Assembly: GCA_023079485.1 (NCBI GenBank)
Contig: CM041090.1
Coordinates: 6,446,519 to 6,510,518 of the forward strand
Origin: Archilochus colubris
Lineage: Eukaryota > Chordata > Aves > Apodiformes > Trochilidae
Direction of reading: 5' to 3'
Length of the DNA stretch: 64,000 nt
Part shown: positions 36,926 to 49,725 of the stretch, one piece after another
Layout of the letters: every line of letters begins with the position of its first letter
How positions within the stretch are numbered: position 1 is the first letter of the stretch
Translations under genes and position numbers: made by a program
The notes under the pieces: model-generated
Seen by the model: the letters and a program-made list of their open reading frames with translations, nothing else
Databases searched by the model: none
What the model was told of the DNA's origin: nothing

Positions 36926-37480
36926 ATTCACACTGGAGCTGTGGGGGGAAATGGAATCACAAAGACAAGTTGTGATGCTTGAAGTAGGATGGGTAATGTG
37001 GGCTTGAAGAGATCTTCATTTCAATTATCTCAGTGGTTTTGTTATATTTCAGAGCTCATGAATTTATTTTGTCTCTTAGGTGTATTTGTGTGATACCCAG
37101 AGAGCAATTCCATCACAGAGGGCTCTGTGCAAATCCCCAGCCAGACCCTGGTAACTCTGTGGGGTATTCTGTGCTAGGAGTTCCTCTCCAGTTATCCCCA
37201 TTGTGTCAGAAGCAATGAAATATTCAGACATTGAGGGTCAGTTTTCTTCAGGGACTTCCATGAGGAAAAGCTTACATACTGAGCTTTTAATTCTGGGTAA
37301 TTAGCTTTATTTTGAGATGTATTGAATGATTTTGTATCAGTCTTGGCTACAATTCTGGATTATCATCTCATAATAAAAATTAAATTGCTTTTTTAAACCA
37401 CTGTGCTCATCAACTGCTTTGTGTATGTATTTTTTAAAATCTGGTAAACTAATAAAGATTGTAATAAAAATTACTGCATT
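36926..37480 (+). terminator. RAG2 3' UTR and poly(A) signals
   Basis: AATAAA hexamers occur at 37372-37377, 37451-37456 and 37463-37468, about 450-540 nt after the stop codon. The clustering suggests the normal 3' end of RAG2 lies near 37390-37490. Confidence 0.6.
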
Positions 37481-39889
37481 TTACTTCACCTACTCATGGG
37501 GTAAATCAAACACTGTAAATCCCAGTCTCTAAAAGGACAGCACACATGGTTGGGGGGTCCATCTGAAGCACAATAAGGGGGGGCAAGCTTCTCAGACACC
37601 CCATGCTGTGAGCTCCCATTGGCTTCAGGAAAAGTCCCTTCTGATGAACAGGGCTTGGATCATTTACTCCAGGTTCTCCACTATGCATTTCTCTCTTTTC
37701 TCTCCTAGAGTGACTGTGGAGTGTGGAAGCTAAAAAAGTGCAAGCTGTGTGTATCTCTGTGACCCACTGAGCCAGCAGAGTAGGGTGAGGATGGAAACCA
37801 ATGGAGTTGGCAGCTCTGAGCATGAGGAGAAAATTGTATTCAGAATGAGAAGGACATTGTCAAGGCTGAATAGCCCAAGAATTTACTGGTTTTTTTGTGG
37901 ATTCTTTTATTGCCTATTAGTTAAGCCTCATAGTTCTTGACTTTTATTTTTATGACTGCTCCAAATATCTTTTAAAAAAAAATCAATAGCATCAGCTCAA
38001 CATTTGCAAGCCAACAATAACAGATCAGTACTCACAGCCCAGCTCTCATCCTGCACCCCTGGATATAAAAGAAAAACAGGAGCAGCTGTCAACCATTTGA
38101 TCACCACGTGCAGCCCCTGAGCAGACACTGCTCAGTGTTTTTCTGAGTAAAACCAGGTATGACAGGACTCTGAAATCTTCACAGCTCGAGTCCCCAGCAG
38201 AAGGTAACTAACAGGCAGCTGTACAGTTTCCATTTCCAACCTTTCCATGTGCTGAGGAGGGCTATGACTTGGGTAGAGCTTGTACATGGGAAGTACATCA
38301 CCCTAACTCATGTTTCACCAGTCTGATACTGGTATCAACTCACAGAGTTCAATGCCAGATTCCTGTTCCCTTTGCTATGCTGCTTTCTGTAAGCTCAGAC
38401 TATATACTACTGTATTTTTTTCCAAGGAATGAATTAATGCCCATTAATGCACAAGTAATGCCCCTTCAGACTGGTGAAACCCAACAGTTAACATCACCCT
38501 TTATATGTTAACCATAAGCCTTAATCACCTGAATAGTCATTAAAAGATGGTTACCACACACTCTTCATTTGCATCAGCAACAGCAACAACCAAACCACAC
38601 CAAAATTAAAGCCACATCACCACAACACCCACAAAGAGGGACAAAGTACTCACAGGATTAAATTCCACTCCTTGGCCTTTCACCATTGAGCTTCCACACT
38701 ATTGAGCTCCCTGCCAAGGTCTCTCCAGCCCAGGTTTTTGCCTGTTCTCTCTCCCAATTACCATCAGCATCTCAAATTCTTCAAACTCCACATATTGTGA
38801 AAAATTTGCTCGTGCAGACAAATAAAAAGATGGAAACATTTCCAAAGAGAAAGCTTGCACTGGCCTAGCAGCAGGGACATCCAGGCTGAGATGAAGCCTG
38901 GTGGCTCAGGCACTGAGGCTGTGGTTCAACATCTTGGAAGCAGCTCTGAATTTCCAGAACTGATTTCTGCAGCTGCAGTGAATTCCTCAGCCCTGAGGAG
39001 CCAGAGCAGGTGCAGTCATCATGTGTCAAGCACAAGCACACACACTGCAGCCCTTGCCAGTCCTTACCTGAGCTGTTCTTTACTATGAAAAAAAAAGCAA
39101 TTTACAGTCAGACGTCAGGATATTCCTCATCTGATAAGGGACATAAAACATTGCTGTGTTGTGTGACTGAGCTGCACTTTTTTAAAATGTTCAGTAGGAA
39201 GGAGAAATTGCTTGGGCAGAACATGTCTGAGCCTCTCAGTGAAGGGCAGTACAAGCAGTAAGAAATCATAGCTCAGAGACTGCAGTCACTATAGGAAGTA
39301 ATAAGTAAAGTAAAATATAATATTCCATAGGACTTGAATGCAGAGATCCATGGAATGCTCAGTCAGCCTGTACAGAAGACACTGGACATAGCAGTCCAGA
39401 TTGCAGAAAGTACCTGATTACTTGATAATTCCAATGACACATTTGAGTCGTGTACTTGTTAGAGCATTGATTGTCCTCAGAACCAGCTGATCAGTGCAAG
39501 ATGTTTCTTCCTCAGGCAGCATGGAATTACAAGATGAAATAAAGTAATTTTGAGTTCAGAAGTAAATATTGTACCTGCATTCAGCTGACTTATGTGCTTT
39601 GTAAACACAACAAGCAGCATCATTGAAAGTACAGTTGAAAAAAAATGTTCTTGACCTTTCTCCTGTTGCTGCTATAAAAGGGGCCAGTTAAATCCTTTCT
39701 AATACTCTTACTGTATTACAGACACTATGAAGTTGTAGAAAAACTCCCACAGTAAGGAGATGCATCTGACCATCTGTTTGAAAATTATGCCATGTTTAGT
39801 CACCTAAAACAGTGCTCTGAAGAAGAGCTATGACAGGTCCCATTATTCTTCATCTGATCCCAATTCTAATGCATGGAAATAAAATCCAG
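37481..39889. other. RAG2-RAG1 intergenic DNA
   Basis: About 2.4 kb without recognised exon or repeat end. Both RAG genes point towards this interval, so long 3' UTRs could extend into it. Confidence 0.4.
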
Positions 39890-40068
39890 TCAGTTATTGG
39901 AGATTTACTGCAGGCCAGTCAGTCCCACCTCTGTGCCCAGTAAGATGTTGGAGCAGATCCTCCTGGAAACTGTACTGAGGCACATGGAAAATAAGGAGGT
40001 GATTGATGAGAGCCAGCATGGATTCACAATTTCATGGCCTTTTATGAGAGGCTGACAGCACGGGTGGG
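39890..40068 (+). mobile_element. CR1 LINE internal fragment (reverse transcriptase, sense)
   Basis: The plus strand encodes a CR1 reverse-transcriptase segment: '[25 protein letters not shown]' followed by 'DESQHGFT'. About 30 bp seem deleted just after 'GFT', because the next recognisable CR1 words (gccttttatga, gtgacagcac-like) come too early. There is no CR1 3' tail; the fragment is interrupted by the next, oppositely oriented CR1. Confidence 0.8.
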
Positions 40069-40070
40069 TC

Positions 40071-41187
40071 ATAGAATCATAGAATTGGCTGGGTTGGGAG
40101 GGACCTCAGAGATCATCAAGTCCAACCCTTGAACCACCGTTGCGGTTGCTAGACCATGGCACTGAGTGCCACATCCAGTCTCTTTTGAAATATCTCCAGG
40201 GACGGAGAATCCACTACTTCCCAGGGCAGCCCATTCCAATGTCTGATCACCCTCTCCGTAAAGAAATTCTTTCTAATATCCAACCTAAACCTCCCCTGGC
40301 ACAACTTAAGACCGTGCCCTCTTGTCTTGTTGAAAGTCGTCTGGCAAAAGAGCCCAACCCCCACCTGGCTACAACCTCCTTTCAGGGAGTTGTAGAGAGT
40401 GATGAGGTCTCCCCTGAGCCTCCTCTTCTCCAGGCTGAACACCCCCAGCTCCCTCAGCCTCTCCTCATAGGGTCTGTGCTCGAGTCCCTTCACCAGCCTG
40501 GTTGCCCTCCTTTGGACCTGCTCCAGGACCTCGATATCCTTCCTAAACTGAGGGGCCCAGAACTGGACACAGGACTCGAGGTGTGGCCTCACCAGGGTTG
40601 AGTACAGGGGCAGAATCCCTTCCCTGGACCTGCCGGCCACGCTGTTCCTGATCCAGGCCAGGATGCCATTGGCCTTCTTGGCTACCTGGGCACACTGCTG
40701 GCTCATGTTCAGCTTCCTGTCAATCCAGACTCCCAGGTCCCTCTCTGTCTGGCTGCTCTCCAACCACTCTGTGCCCAGCCTGGAGCTCCCCATGGGTTGT
40801 GGCCAAAGTGCAGGACCCGGCACTTGGCCGTGTTAAACCTCATCCCGTTGGAATCAGCCCAACTCTCCAGTCTGTCCAGGTCCCTCTGCAGAGCCCTCCT
40901 GCCTTCCAGCTGATCCACACTCCCCCCCAGCTTAGTGTCATCTGCGAATTTGCTGATGATGGACTCAATCCCTTCATCTAAATCATCAATGAAGATATTG
41001 AACAGAACTGGGCCCAACACTGATCCCTGGGGGACACCACTAGTGACCGGCCGCCATTTTGATGCAGCCCCGTTCAGCACCACTCTCTGGGCCCAGCCCT
41101 CCAGCCAGTTCCTAACCCAGCACAGGGTGCTCCTGTCCAAGCTGTGGGCTGACAGCTTTTTCAGGAGGATGCTGTGGGAGAATAACA
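40071..41187 (-). mobile_element. CR1 LINE, 5'-truncated, antisense
   Basis: The 3' tail of this copy lies at the left (atagaatcatagaattggctggg = reverse of the CR1 end). Leftward-reading frames at 40709-41188 and 40149-40823 carry '[14 protein letters not shown]', 'FADD', and then the C-terminal region through '[11 protein letters not shown]'. A single frameshift near 40800 separates them. The copy extends slightly further 5' ('[15 protein letters not shown]') than the 14.7-kb copy, and is otherwise very similar to it. Confidence 0.95.
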
Positions 41188-43120
41188 AACTGAAAGGTAG
41201 ATTTGAAATAATCTTTGCAGCTCAGTCTATGGAAGGAGACAAACTTTGATGCACAGAAGCCTGTAAAGAGGCTTTAGCATACTAACATATACATAACAGT
41301 GTGAGGCTGGTTTTAAACAAACACTGGGATTGCATTTGTAAATGGAGCAAAAGCTATTTATAATATAAATAAAAGAGAGGAGGAGGAGGGAGGGGAGGGC
41401 AGAGGGCAGTGCGGTGCCCAGGCAGTCACCAAATGGATGAAATAAATGCCCTGGGAGACCCAAAGCCATTAAAGACTGTCAGCAAAGAATTAGTAATACT
41501 TTAGGGGCTAATTTCCCATGGTGATAATGACAGGAAGAAGAAAAAAGCTATGAACTGCAAAACAATAATGAAAAGCATAAAAATCCATGAAATTCATTCC
41601 TGTGGCAAAAGGCAACAAAAAACCTGCATATAGCACTTAAATGGATTGAAAATCTCCATATATGAGCCAGGAGTGTTAAACTGGGCCATAGGCTATTCAA
41701 GAAGAGTCAAAGATAAAGCATTAGGTAATATATTTGTACCAAATACACATATAGAGAAAAAAGAGAAACGTGCAGCTATTTGCCCAATGAAATATATGCT
41801 GACAAAAATGCAAATTGTATCTGCATTTACTCTTACAAGATGCTCTTTATACCTGATATTTATACTCTCTGGGAAACACCTGTACTTGTTGTCTGCATTT
41901 CCTGGTAAAGAACGATGCTTATGTAAGGGGCTTTACTAGAAATACTTGTTTTATTCAAAGAGCTGAAAAAAATTAATTAATATAGAAATGAACACTCATT
42001 AAATGCAGATTTACATGGTGCACCATACAAAAGACACTGTAGTCCTTATGACTGCTTAGAAAAGTAAGTTTCTTAAATAAAAGGCATTATTTCCAAATGC
42101 AAAGTTTTATGTTAAACTATCTTTAAAGAAAACATATTAAAACAAAATCCTAAATTACAGAATAATTTCAAAAATAGTATTTTCATTGATTAAGACAATC
42201 AAAATAACACTAATGTTTCTACTAATTATTAACACAACTATTTTTTTCATAATCCATAAATGATAAATATTTAAGACCCTCTAAGATATAGTAAAAAACA
42301 TGAAGAAGATACTACTAAACAAACCTCAGACTGTTAATTCTTCAAGCTTGTTGTTCACTAACAAATCAACTTCTGCCACATCAAAATAAACCAAGAAAAA
42401 GCTGATTCTCTTGGATTCATGCTGTGATGGTTTTTTCATAAACCTGGTTTCTAAAAAATGTCTTGAAACACAGGAATGCCCTAGATACAGGTGAAGGGCC
42501 AGATGATTTCAAGGTATCCCAGGTACTTTGGAGTGTATTTCATTAATATGTTATTAAGTGCAATTCGTATTATTTTAGTATATGAAAGGCAAATAGCACC
42601 AACCATATCTAATATAGTACAGAGGAATAACAAATAAACATTGCTGTAGGGTAACTCTGGCACTGATCTGATCTGGCAAATGGGTATGATGGGACTCAAG
42701 TCATTTGGCAAAACTCTGCCCTTCTGCTATTAATTACAAGTTACTGATAACTTCACTGAGGACAGGAATTCACCTAATAAAATTCCACTAATACAAATTA
42801 TGCTGAAGTTACCAGAGATACTGAAAATGCTCTTGAAACACCAGGTTAACAGTAGAGGATGAATGTCATTTGTACAGTGAGATAACCACAAGGCACTCTA
42901 AATCCTGATGGAGGAGCACAAATACAATTTCAGAGTAAATAGATCAATAAGAATATCTGCAAAATTTCCAGATACCTTCTTGTGTCTTCATATCATAATT
43001 TAGCATGGTGATACCACCATCTACTCCTAAGCAGTACAATAACATAAATATTTTAAAATATTTTTTTAAGTTTGTGAGATCAAGTTTGCATCATTAGTCA
43101 GTATTTCATACAAAAACAAC
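41188..43120. other. Intergenic DNA 3' of RAG1
   Basis: Very AT-rich unique-looking sequence, no exon or repeat end recognised. It may include distal RAG1 3' UTR on the minus strand. Confidence 0.4.
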
Positions 43121-43137
43121 TTTATTAAAACTTTATT
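43121..43137 (-). terminator. RAG1 poly(A) signals
   Basis: On the minus strand two AATAAA hexamers (TTTATT at 43121-43126 and 43132-43137 on the plus strand) lie about 490-505 nt beyond the RAG1 stop codon. They are the first clear pair downstream, so they are plausible 3'-end signals. Longer RAG1 3' UTRs are known in other vertebrates. Confidence 0.45.
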
Positions 43138-43625
43138 AAAAAAATTACCCACCTGTCTCACTGACAAATCTTTACTCATAGAAGCCAAAGAATCATCAAT
43201 AAAATAATCAAGCCCTCTTAAACAGTAACTAATGAAACATTTTTAAGTTGCAAGCAGAATAAAAAGCCACAGTTCCTTTTTCAGCAGCTGTCAAACTCTC
43301 CAGAATAATTCATTCCAAAATGCTGCTTTATGTAAAAACTTTGACTTTCTCACTTACAAAAACACTCGAGGACCAAAATAAACTGAGGGCCCTTCCTTGC
43401 AGTTTGTTTCTGCTTTTATCTCACATAACACCTGGTAAATGCATCACTGCACTGCTTCTGTTGGAAGCTCCCAGCAGACGTGGTGTTTGTCAGACTCCAC
43501 TCAGCACCATTAACTGAGTGTAAAAGTTACCATTTCAGACCTCCCTGTGCCTCTACAGCCTGAAACAGAAGGTATCTCCTTGCAGGAAGACCCAACACAA
43601 ACCCAACACCAAAAGCACTTCACAT

Positions 43626-46600
43626 TTAGGGTTCTGTTGCATCCCTGCTTTCCAGGACCTCCTGCAGGGGCAGGGAGTCACCTGTGTCCTCTGTGTCAGT
43701 GGTTAGACCCGGGCTTTTTAATGTCTTGTGAGCATTCATGAACTTCTGGAGGCACTTGGAGGTGTAGAGCCAGTGATGCTTCAAGACATCCTCCATCTCG
43801 TAGCATTTGGACTGCCTGGCGTTCATTTTTCGGAACCTCCTGAAGAGTTTGTTTCCAGACTCATTTCCTTCACTGGCCCAGGCCCCAATGGACCCATCTC
43901 TTTCAATGATTTCAGGAACATGAGCTAGGGTTTTGTGGAAGTAATTTGTAATCTTGCCTTCATATCTGTACTTGAACTTGGTGGCCAGGAGCTCAGCAAA
44001 GCTCTGTGAGTTGTAGCTATACTGGCACAGCAACTCTGGACACTCCTTGGCAGGGCATGATGACCTCCACACTGGCTTCATCTTCAGATAAAGATCCATC
44101 AGTTCTCTGAGGGCCTCTTGCCTTTCCTCACTCTTTATTAACTCACAGACTGCCTCCACTGTCTCTTTGGACATCAGCTTTCTGGCAAAATTTCCACTCA
44201 TCCTCATCACAGGCTTCAGGTTCCTCTTCTTCCTTAGTTGCTTGTCAAGGGCCAACTGCCACCTCTTCCTCTCCTCTTTAGACACATCAGGATTCTTGTA
44301 AACTTCACCAATCTCCATCTGGAAGATCCTGTAGAATTCTGCTGCATTCCCAATGTCACAGTGCAGGGCATCTATGGAGGGCACTGTCTCGATGAAAGGT
44401 TTGGCTGAAACACCCTTCACTCTGTCACGGAGCTCATCGGCAGATTCCTGGTAGGGGTTGGACCTCCAGATTTCATATCTCCTCAGGTTTTCCTCGTGGC
44501 TCCTGGTTATGGAGTGGCAGACCAGGTTCTGGGAAGCCTCCAGGCGGGTCGCATCACACAGGGTACAAATATAAGTGGAACCCGAGGCCTCCAGCCCTTC
44601 CACTTCTCTCACGAGTTTCTCATCATATCCCGTGCCCCTAAAGATGAACCTGAATGTCCTCAGGATGCCTCCCATCTCCAGCAGCAGCTCACTGCTTTTC
44701 ATAGCCTCTCTCTCTGCTACCAGGGGGCTCAGGACTGCTGTCAGAGTCTCATGATCCGATTCATCAGCCAGCATAAGGCACAAGGGTTTGCAACACAACT
44801 CTGAATTGGGCTTCAGTTCTTCAAAGATCCTCTTCCTTTCATTGCCATGGACCACAGCAATGTTCATGATTGTGAAAGAAAACCTAACTGCCTTCTCTGG
44901 GACAGCAGGCCCACTGCCATGCTTCTCACTGACATCTCCCATGCCATCACAAGACTCTTTTACCACCACAGTGAAGGGGCCATCCAGGCACTGATCCAGC
45001 TGCTCTGTTTTCATGCCCTCCAGGATCTCCTCCTCCATGTCCTTCAGGGCACAAACCAAGGCTGCATCGTACCGAAACCTCTTTGCAATGGTGTCCACTG
45101 GGTAGTCATCAACTGAGAGGGGCAATCCTGACAGCCCATCTATGATCCCCACCTCTGTCTTGGTGGACACATTTTTTAGGGGAGGTTTCCACTGGAATGG
45201 GTGATAGCCTGGCAGGAGGGCTTTCTCAGCAGTGCGGAGAGCGTGCAGGGGCTGGAAGATCTGCCTCCCAGTGACAGCTTTGACTGTTCTGTACATTTTG
45301 TGATACTGGTTACAGCTGAGGAACGTGTTAACTCGGATTGCAAGGCAGACAGCAGGGCAAAGCCCAGGTCCCCTCCCTTGCATTAAAGCCTCCAGCTCAT
45401 CTGCTTTTCTGTGTTCATTTTTTGCTCTTAAAGCCAGGAGGAACAGGGTCATGCACACAGCCTTTATATCACCACCCTCCTCCTTTTCAGCAAAAGCCTT
45501 GACCTGGCGTTTCAGTTCCCTCAGACGATGTTTCTGAGCTCTCCTTGTCAAAGACAGGAGGTGCTGCCTTGGTCTCCCACCTTTATTTATATATCCATAG
45601 ACCTCCCTATCTTTCATTTCCTTGTGGTTGGAAAGGTGTTGGCCGTATTTTCCATGCAAGATCTCTTCATCACATTCCTTTACAGGACATCTCACACGGA
45701 GGCTGTCAAGGGTGATCAGGAAGGATTTCACTGGGGTTACCAGATCCGTAGGGAAGCAGGGATACCAGCAGGAAGGGCAATAGCTGCCCATAACCTTGAT
45801 ACACTTCAGGATGCAAGTTCTGCAGAACAAGTGTCTACATGTTGTTTCCACTGGATCTGCCAAAATATGCTCACAGATCTGGCAAGAGATGGATTTAATG
45901 AAAGCTACGGGGTAATCGACTGCCAGCAGGTTGGTGCTGAGATGGATATTCCTGCAATTGGTGATCTCTTTCATTAATTTCTTGTTGTTTATCTGTGCTT
46001 GATTTACTTGAATGGGCTCTGCAGCGGTCTTCACACGTTTGCCATGTTGTACACTGGGTGATTGGCTTTTCCTCTTGACTCTCAGCTGGGTGGTGTGGCA
46101 CACATCACAGGCTGGGGCATGAGGTTGCCACTCCATTGTGCTGTTGCTAGGAAAATACACTTCACTTGCAGTGTTACTGAATTTTCTACGGATGATACTC
46201 CAGCAGTTGTGACAAAACTGAGTAGGATGGATTGTATCAACATCCCCTCTCACATCAATCTTAAAAACTTTAGCTATAAGTTCTGGCCAAGAGGTTGCTG
46301 TTTTCTCTTTCTTTCTCAGAAGGCACAGAGTTTCCTCATCCACTGGTCCGTGTACTGGGTAAGTTCTCTTGTAACCATCACTTTTCAGTGAAACTCCACA
46401 GATGCGGCAAAGCTGCCTCAGATTGCTCTGATGAACTCCATTCTCCTGAGTTTTCATCTCATTTACACCTTTCTCAAGTGGCTGCCTATTGCCCATCAAG
46501 TCCATCCCTTCTCCTCTGGACACTGCTTCACCATTAGGCAGGCTGATTTCTTTGTTTGCAGCACCAACCTCTTCTGCCTGATCTTTGTTTATGTGCTGGC

Positions 46601-46718
46601 TGTCATCAGGTGCTTTTTCAAAGGATCTCACTCTAAAGAGCTTGAATTTCCATTCAGAAAATTTTGTATAAGGATGCTGAATTTCTTTGGGTAGGTCCAT
46701 TTGTGCTGCTACTGCCAT
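43626..46718 (-). CDS. RAG1: V(D)J recombination-activating protein 1 (RAG1)
   Basis: RAG1 is the catalytic subunit of the V(D)J recombinase. It binds the nonamer and heptamer of recombination signals and cuts DNA by a DDE transposase mechanism in developing lymphocytes. One exon encodes 1030 residues (human 1043, chicken about 1041 from memory). An N-terminal zinc-rich region (C104-C108, then C169-C172) is followed by a RING finger with C279, C282, C294, H296, C299, C302, C314 and C317. The nonamer-binding region starts at GGRPR (380-384). The catalytic acids are D591, D699 and E953, matching human D600, D708 and E962 with a constant offset of nine. Zinc ligands C718, C721, H928 and H933 are also kept. 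The start is supported by the family sequence '[20 protein letters not shown]' right after it, and by splice-acceptor-like CAGs at 46719-46745 just 5' of the ATG. The gene converges on RAG2. The length difference is mostly in the variable N-terminal segment (residues 40-97). Confidence 0.99.
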   Translation of the reverse strand: MAVAAQMDLPKEIQHPYTKFSEWKFKLFRVRSFEKAPDDSQHINKDQAEEVGAANKEISLPNGEAVSRGEGMDLMGNRQPLEKGVNEMKTQENGVHQSNLRQLCRICGVSLKSDGYKRTYPVHGPVDEETLCLLRKKEKTATSWPELIAKVFKIDVRGDVDTIHPTQFCHNCWSIIRRKFSNTASEVYFPSNSTMEWQPHAPACDVCHTTQLRVKRKSQSPSVQHGKRVKTAAEPIQVNQAQINNKKLMKEITNCRNIHLSTNLLAVDYPVAFIKSISCQICEHILADPVETTCRHLFCRTCILKCIKVMGSYCPSCWYPCFPTDLVTPVKSFLITLDSLRVRCPVKECDEEILHGKYGQHLSNHKEMKDREVYGYINKGGRPRQHLLSLTRRAQKHRLRELKRQVKAFAEKEEGGDIKAVCMTLFLLALRAKNEHRKADELEALMQGRGPGLCPAVCLAIRVNTFLSCNQYHKMYRTVKAVTGRQIFQPLHALRTAEKALLPGYHPFQWKPPLKNVSTKTEVGIIDGLSGLPLSVDDYPVDTIAKRFRYDAALVCALKDMEEEILEGMKTEQLDQCLDGPFTVVVKESCDGMGDVSEKHGSGPAVPEKAVRFSFTIMNIAVVHGNERKRIFEELKPNSELCCKPLCLMLADESDHETLTAVLSPLVAEREAMKSSELLLEMGGILRTFRFIFRGTGYDEKLVREVEGLEASGSTYICTLCDATRLEASQNLVCHSITRSHEENLRRYEIWRSNPYQESADELRDRVKGVSAKPFIETVPSIDALHCDIGNAAEFYRIFQMEIGEVYKNPDVSKEERKRWQLALDKQLRKKRNLKPVMRMSGNFARKLMSKETVEAVCELIKSEERQEALRELMDLYLKMKPVWRSSCPAKECPELLCQYSYNSQSFAELLATKFKYRYEGKITNYFHKTLAHVPEIIERDGSIGAWASEGNESGNKLFRRFRKMNARQSKCYEMEDVLKHHWLYTSKCLQKFMNAHKTLKSPGLTTDTEDTGDSLPLQEVLESRDATEP

Positions 46719-48186
46719 CTGAAATCTGGAAGAAAGAAGATGATCTGAAACAGAGAAAGAAGCTGTAAATCAGTTTAACTTCCAAAACTGATACTAATGC
46801 TGTAGTTTTTAAAAGAACAGTTCTAATAACTTCAACTGAGAAATGCTTTGAAAGGGAATTACTTGTCCAAGACATCTATTGGATGGAGAGGTTGTCCAAC
46901 CAGAACCTGAGGTAAGGACCTGAATGCATTTTGACTTAGATCCTGAGACATCCACATGTCTATTAGATCCCTAATGCACCTTACATAAAGCCATTAGTTA
47001 TCCTGTACAAATATCCAAACCTCTCCCTTCCTTCCAATCACTGAGAGCACTCTAAGTAAAGCTCCTAGAGATAACAATTAAATTCTGAAAGGTTGGTGAC
47101 TTTTTTTAGATGAAATTGAACTCATTAGTGTCTAAAAGATACAATTTTGTCTGCCTGGTGCTATGTTATCGAAATGAGCAAATCCACTGCTCTTCAGACC
47201 TCTGTTAGTCCTTGGTCTGTCCCAAAGTGTGTGACAGAGGACAGGACATCCCACGTGGCAGGGGATGTGGACACACAGGACACACAGCTCATCCCAGTGC
47301 AGGCTTCATTCAGGTGTCTGTTCTGTAAGATCTGTGCTTCACAAATGTGAGGAGCTCCCTCAAAGCAGGAGGAATGAATCTTCTAGCTGATGAGTTACCT
47401 GAACTCTAAAGGAGATACAGGAATTTATACAGAAATTTATACTGGCTGCAGATTTGCTCTGCAGAGAGAAAACATTGCAGCTGAGCTGTCTGTTTAAACA
47501 CCCTGCTGAGAACACTGGCTGTAAAGATTACAAATACTGGAAAGATGAAAATGCCTGTTCAAATTTGGCCCCAGTTTCATCTTTCCTAGAGATACAGCCA
47601 AAAGCAGCATCGATGTGGTTGCCATGGAAACGTGGTATTGCATAAAAATAAATACAAGACTTTCACCTCAGACACTGGAACTTTTTGTGTCAGACTTAGA
47701 AAACAAAACTGTATGGAAACAGCAATGCAAATGACTGATCTCCTTTCCTGTACTGTGCTATGGGATGTGCACAAAGCAAGCGAACAGGAGAGAGAAGCTC
47801 CAGTTACATTTTCTAATTTGTTTTCTTTTCACTGATCTGGCTGGTGTAAGTAACAAAAATTAGGAAAACTGTACATTAAGACTATTCACTAGAACTACAA
47901 ATAATGTGTTTATGGCATGGTTTCTTCTACTGCTTATATCACCACTTAGCAATTCATATTAATTGCAGTTTAGTGTCTGTTCAGGTGTCCTTCATAAGAA
48001 ATACATTCATGTCATGGCCTGAAGTGATGGTGGCCAGGATGTTTCTGAGATTATTTCATTTATAAACTTTGAATAAAGCATCATTTCAGTACAGTCTTCC
48101 AGAGTCCATTGGGAAAGGGCTGCATGCTTAAGTTCCAGACCCAGAATGACAAATCAGACTGCTCAACTCTCCATAAGAGCTGCATT
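46719..48186 (-). other. Presumed RAG1 5' intron, proximal part
   Basis: Minus-strand acceptor candidates are present just upstream of the RAG1 ATG: 'tctctgtttcag' ending at 46745 and 'ttctttcttccag' ending at 46726. No coding sequence is recognised in the rest of the interval. Confidence 0.45.
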
Positions 48187-48268
48187 GCAACCGCAACGGT
48201 GGTTCAAGGGTTGGACTCAGTGATGACTGAGGTCCCTTCCAACCCAGCCAATTCTATGATTCTATGAT
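48187..48268 (+). mobile_element. CR1 LINE 3' tail, about 80 bp
   Basis: Only the last 80 bp of a CR1 is present: 'gcaaccgcaacggtggttca', then the tail and two copies of the ATTCTATG unit. It is the same young subfamily as the 53.2-kb copy. It is extremely 5'-truncated. Confidence 0.9.
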
Positions 48269-49633
48269 TTAACCCCAAAATCATTCATTTGGCCTCAGCA
48301 ACTAAAATTTAGGTTTGGTTTCTTCCCAACTTCTCTTCATTTTGCCCTCCTGAGAGAGAGCTGCCCATATCTCTGTCCCCATTTGCTCCATCCAGCTGCT
48401 GACACTGCTGAATACCTCTGTCCAGGATCCCCTGCTGCCCATCACCTCCCCAGCCTGCCATCCTGCTTGCATCTATCCTGCTTTTCATAAATCTGGGATG
48501 TGCAGCTGTGCTGAGGCACAGTCAGAGCATTACTGCTGTCCTGCTTTTTGGGCTGCATCCTGCAGCAGGTTTGGTAAAGTCTGAGCAATAAACCATTTGG
48601 ACTTGAACAGTCCTGTCTTCCTATTAACCACTAAATAATTTAATAGAGAGTTGTGTCCACCAACCATTTGCTTCTACATAACACCCTCTGCAATTCTGTG
48701 TCATTTCTCTATCTCCAGCAGCACTTTCAGAATCTCTTAAAACTGTGAGCAATGCTTCCTCAGGGAAGTATCTAAATCATTGTACAGAAGCAGCCTGCAC
48801 TGAGCACATCTTCAGCAAAATATTTAATACTTTCTGTACTCTTCTAACCCTTTGACTAAGTGCCACCACAGCCCCATACTCAGCTCTAAACTCATTACTT
48901 ATCCCTTGCTATTAATCTCCAATGAATCAGACAGCATTCACCACTTCTGAAGAAGAGTTCAATTTTTCTTTTTTCCTCTTTCAGTGAATGTACCCTGGAA
49001 GAAATGAATGACAAAGATGCCCTCTCAGGTCACCAAAGGCCTTCTGCACTGGATAATTGGATAATTGTTGCCAACAGGCTACCCCCAGACAATGGAGATC
49101 TCAACAGCTCTTCTGAGAGAAAAATATTTATATACTTTTAGAAAATTGCCCAGTGCTAGGAACAGTCTCTAGCTTATGCTAAATAAGTTTCTAAGCTAAA
49201 CAGTTTCTAGCTTATGCTAAATTCTCCTGTGTTCTGTTATTCTAGTTGGGGCCACAATGAACAATCTTTCTTCCTCCTGCTACCCCACTCATTCTTATTG
49301 AGTGAACCCCAGGAATGAACCCTCAGCTGTGGTTATTTAATGTGTTCAGAGCTGGGTATTGCCTCTTTTTATCTTCAAAAGGGAAAAGAAATCCCTTTTC
49401 TTCTCAGGTCACTATTTCCTACATTTCTGAAGATGGGCAAGGTTGTGATACTTCAACTGACATCAGGGAAGAGCTTGCTGTATAAATCATCTCACCAAAA
49501 TGAACAGAACAACCTCTGAGGGCTGGAAGCACATACAAAATAAAACCTTTGATCTGCACATTAAACCAGGAAAATGAACCAACATTTGGCTGTCCTGCAG
49601 CCAGGGATGTTGTCATTAGTCCTGCCAGCCTAC
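48269..49633. other. Presumed RAG1 5' intron, distal part
   Basis: No gene or mobile element recognised. A 17-bp word (tctagcttatgctaaat) is directly repeated at 49168 and 49206, 38 bp apart. Confidence 0.4.
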
Positions 49634-49705
49634 CTTTAGCTCAGGGTCAGTAGAACTGCTGTGTGTCAGCTCCCTCTGCTCCCATGCCAAGCCTCCTCCC
49701 TGCTG
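49634..49705 (-). other. RAG1: Candidate RAG1 noncoding first exon
   Basis: Minus-strand sequence ends at a usable donor (CTAAAG|gtaggc at 49634/49633). It lies about 25-30 bp downstream of a TATA-like element. Spliced to 46744 or 46725 it would give a 2.9-kb 5' intron, a gene structure usual for RAG1. The transcription start is a guess from the TATA position. Confidence 0.3.
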
Positions 49706-49725
49706 CATGCTCTCACTCTGTTCTC

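Noticed and set aside
40140..40601. 153-codon plus-strand frame (and its twin at 53135-53590, minus)
   Set aside because: These are the antisense translations of CR1 C-terminal coding sequence, not genes.
39890..41187. Twin-priming 5' inversion of a single CR1
   Set aside because: In twin priming the inverted piece joins the 5' end of the 3' segment; here it adjoins the 3' tail.
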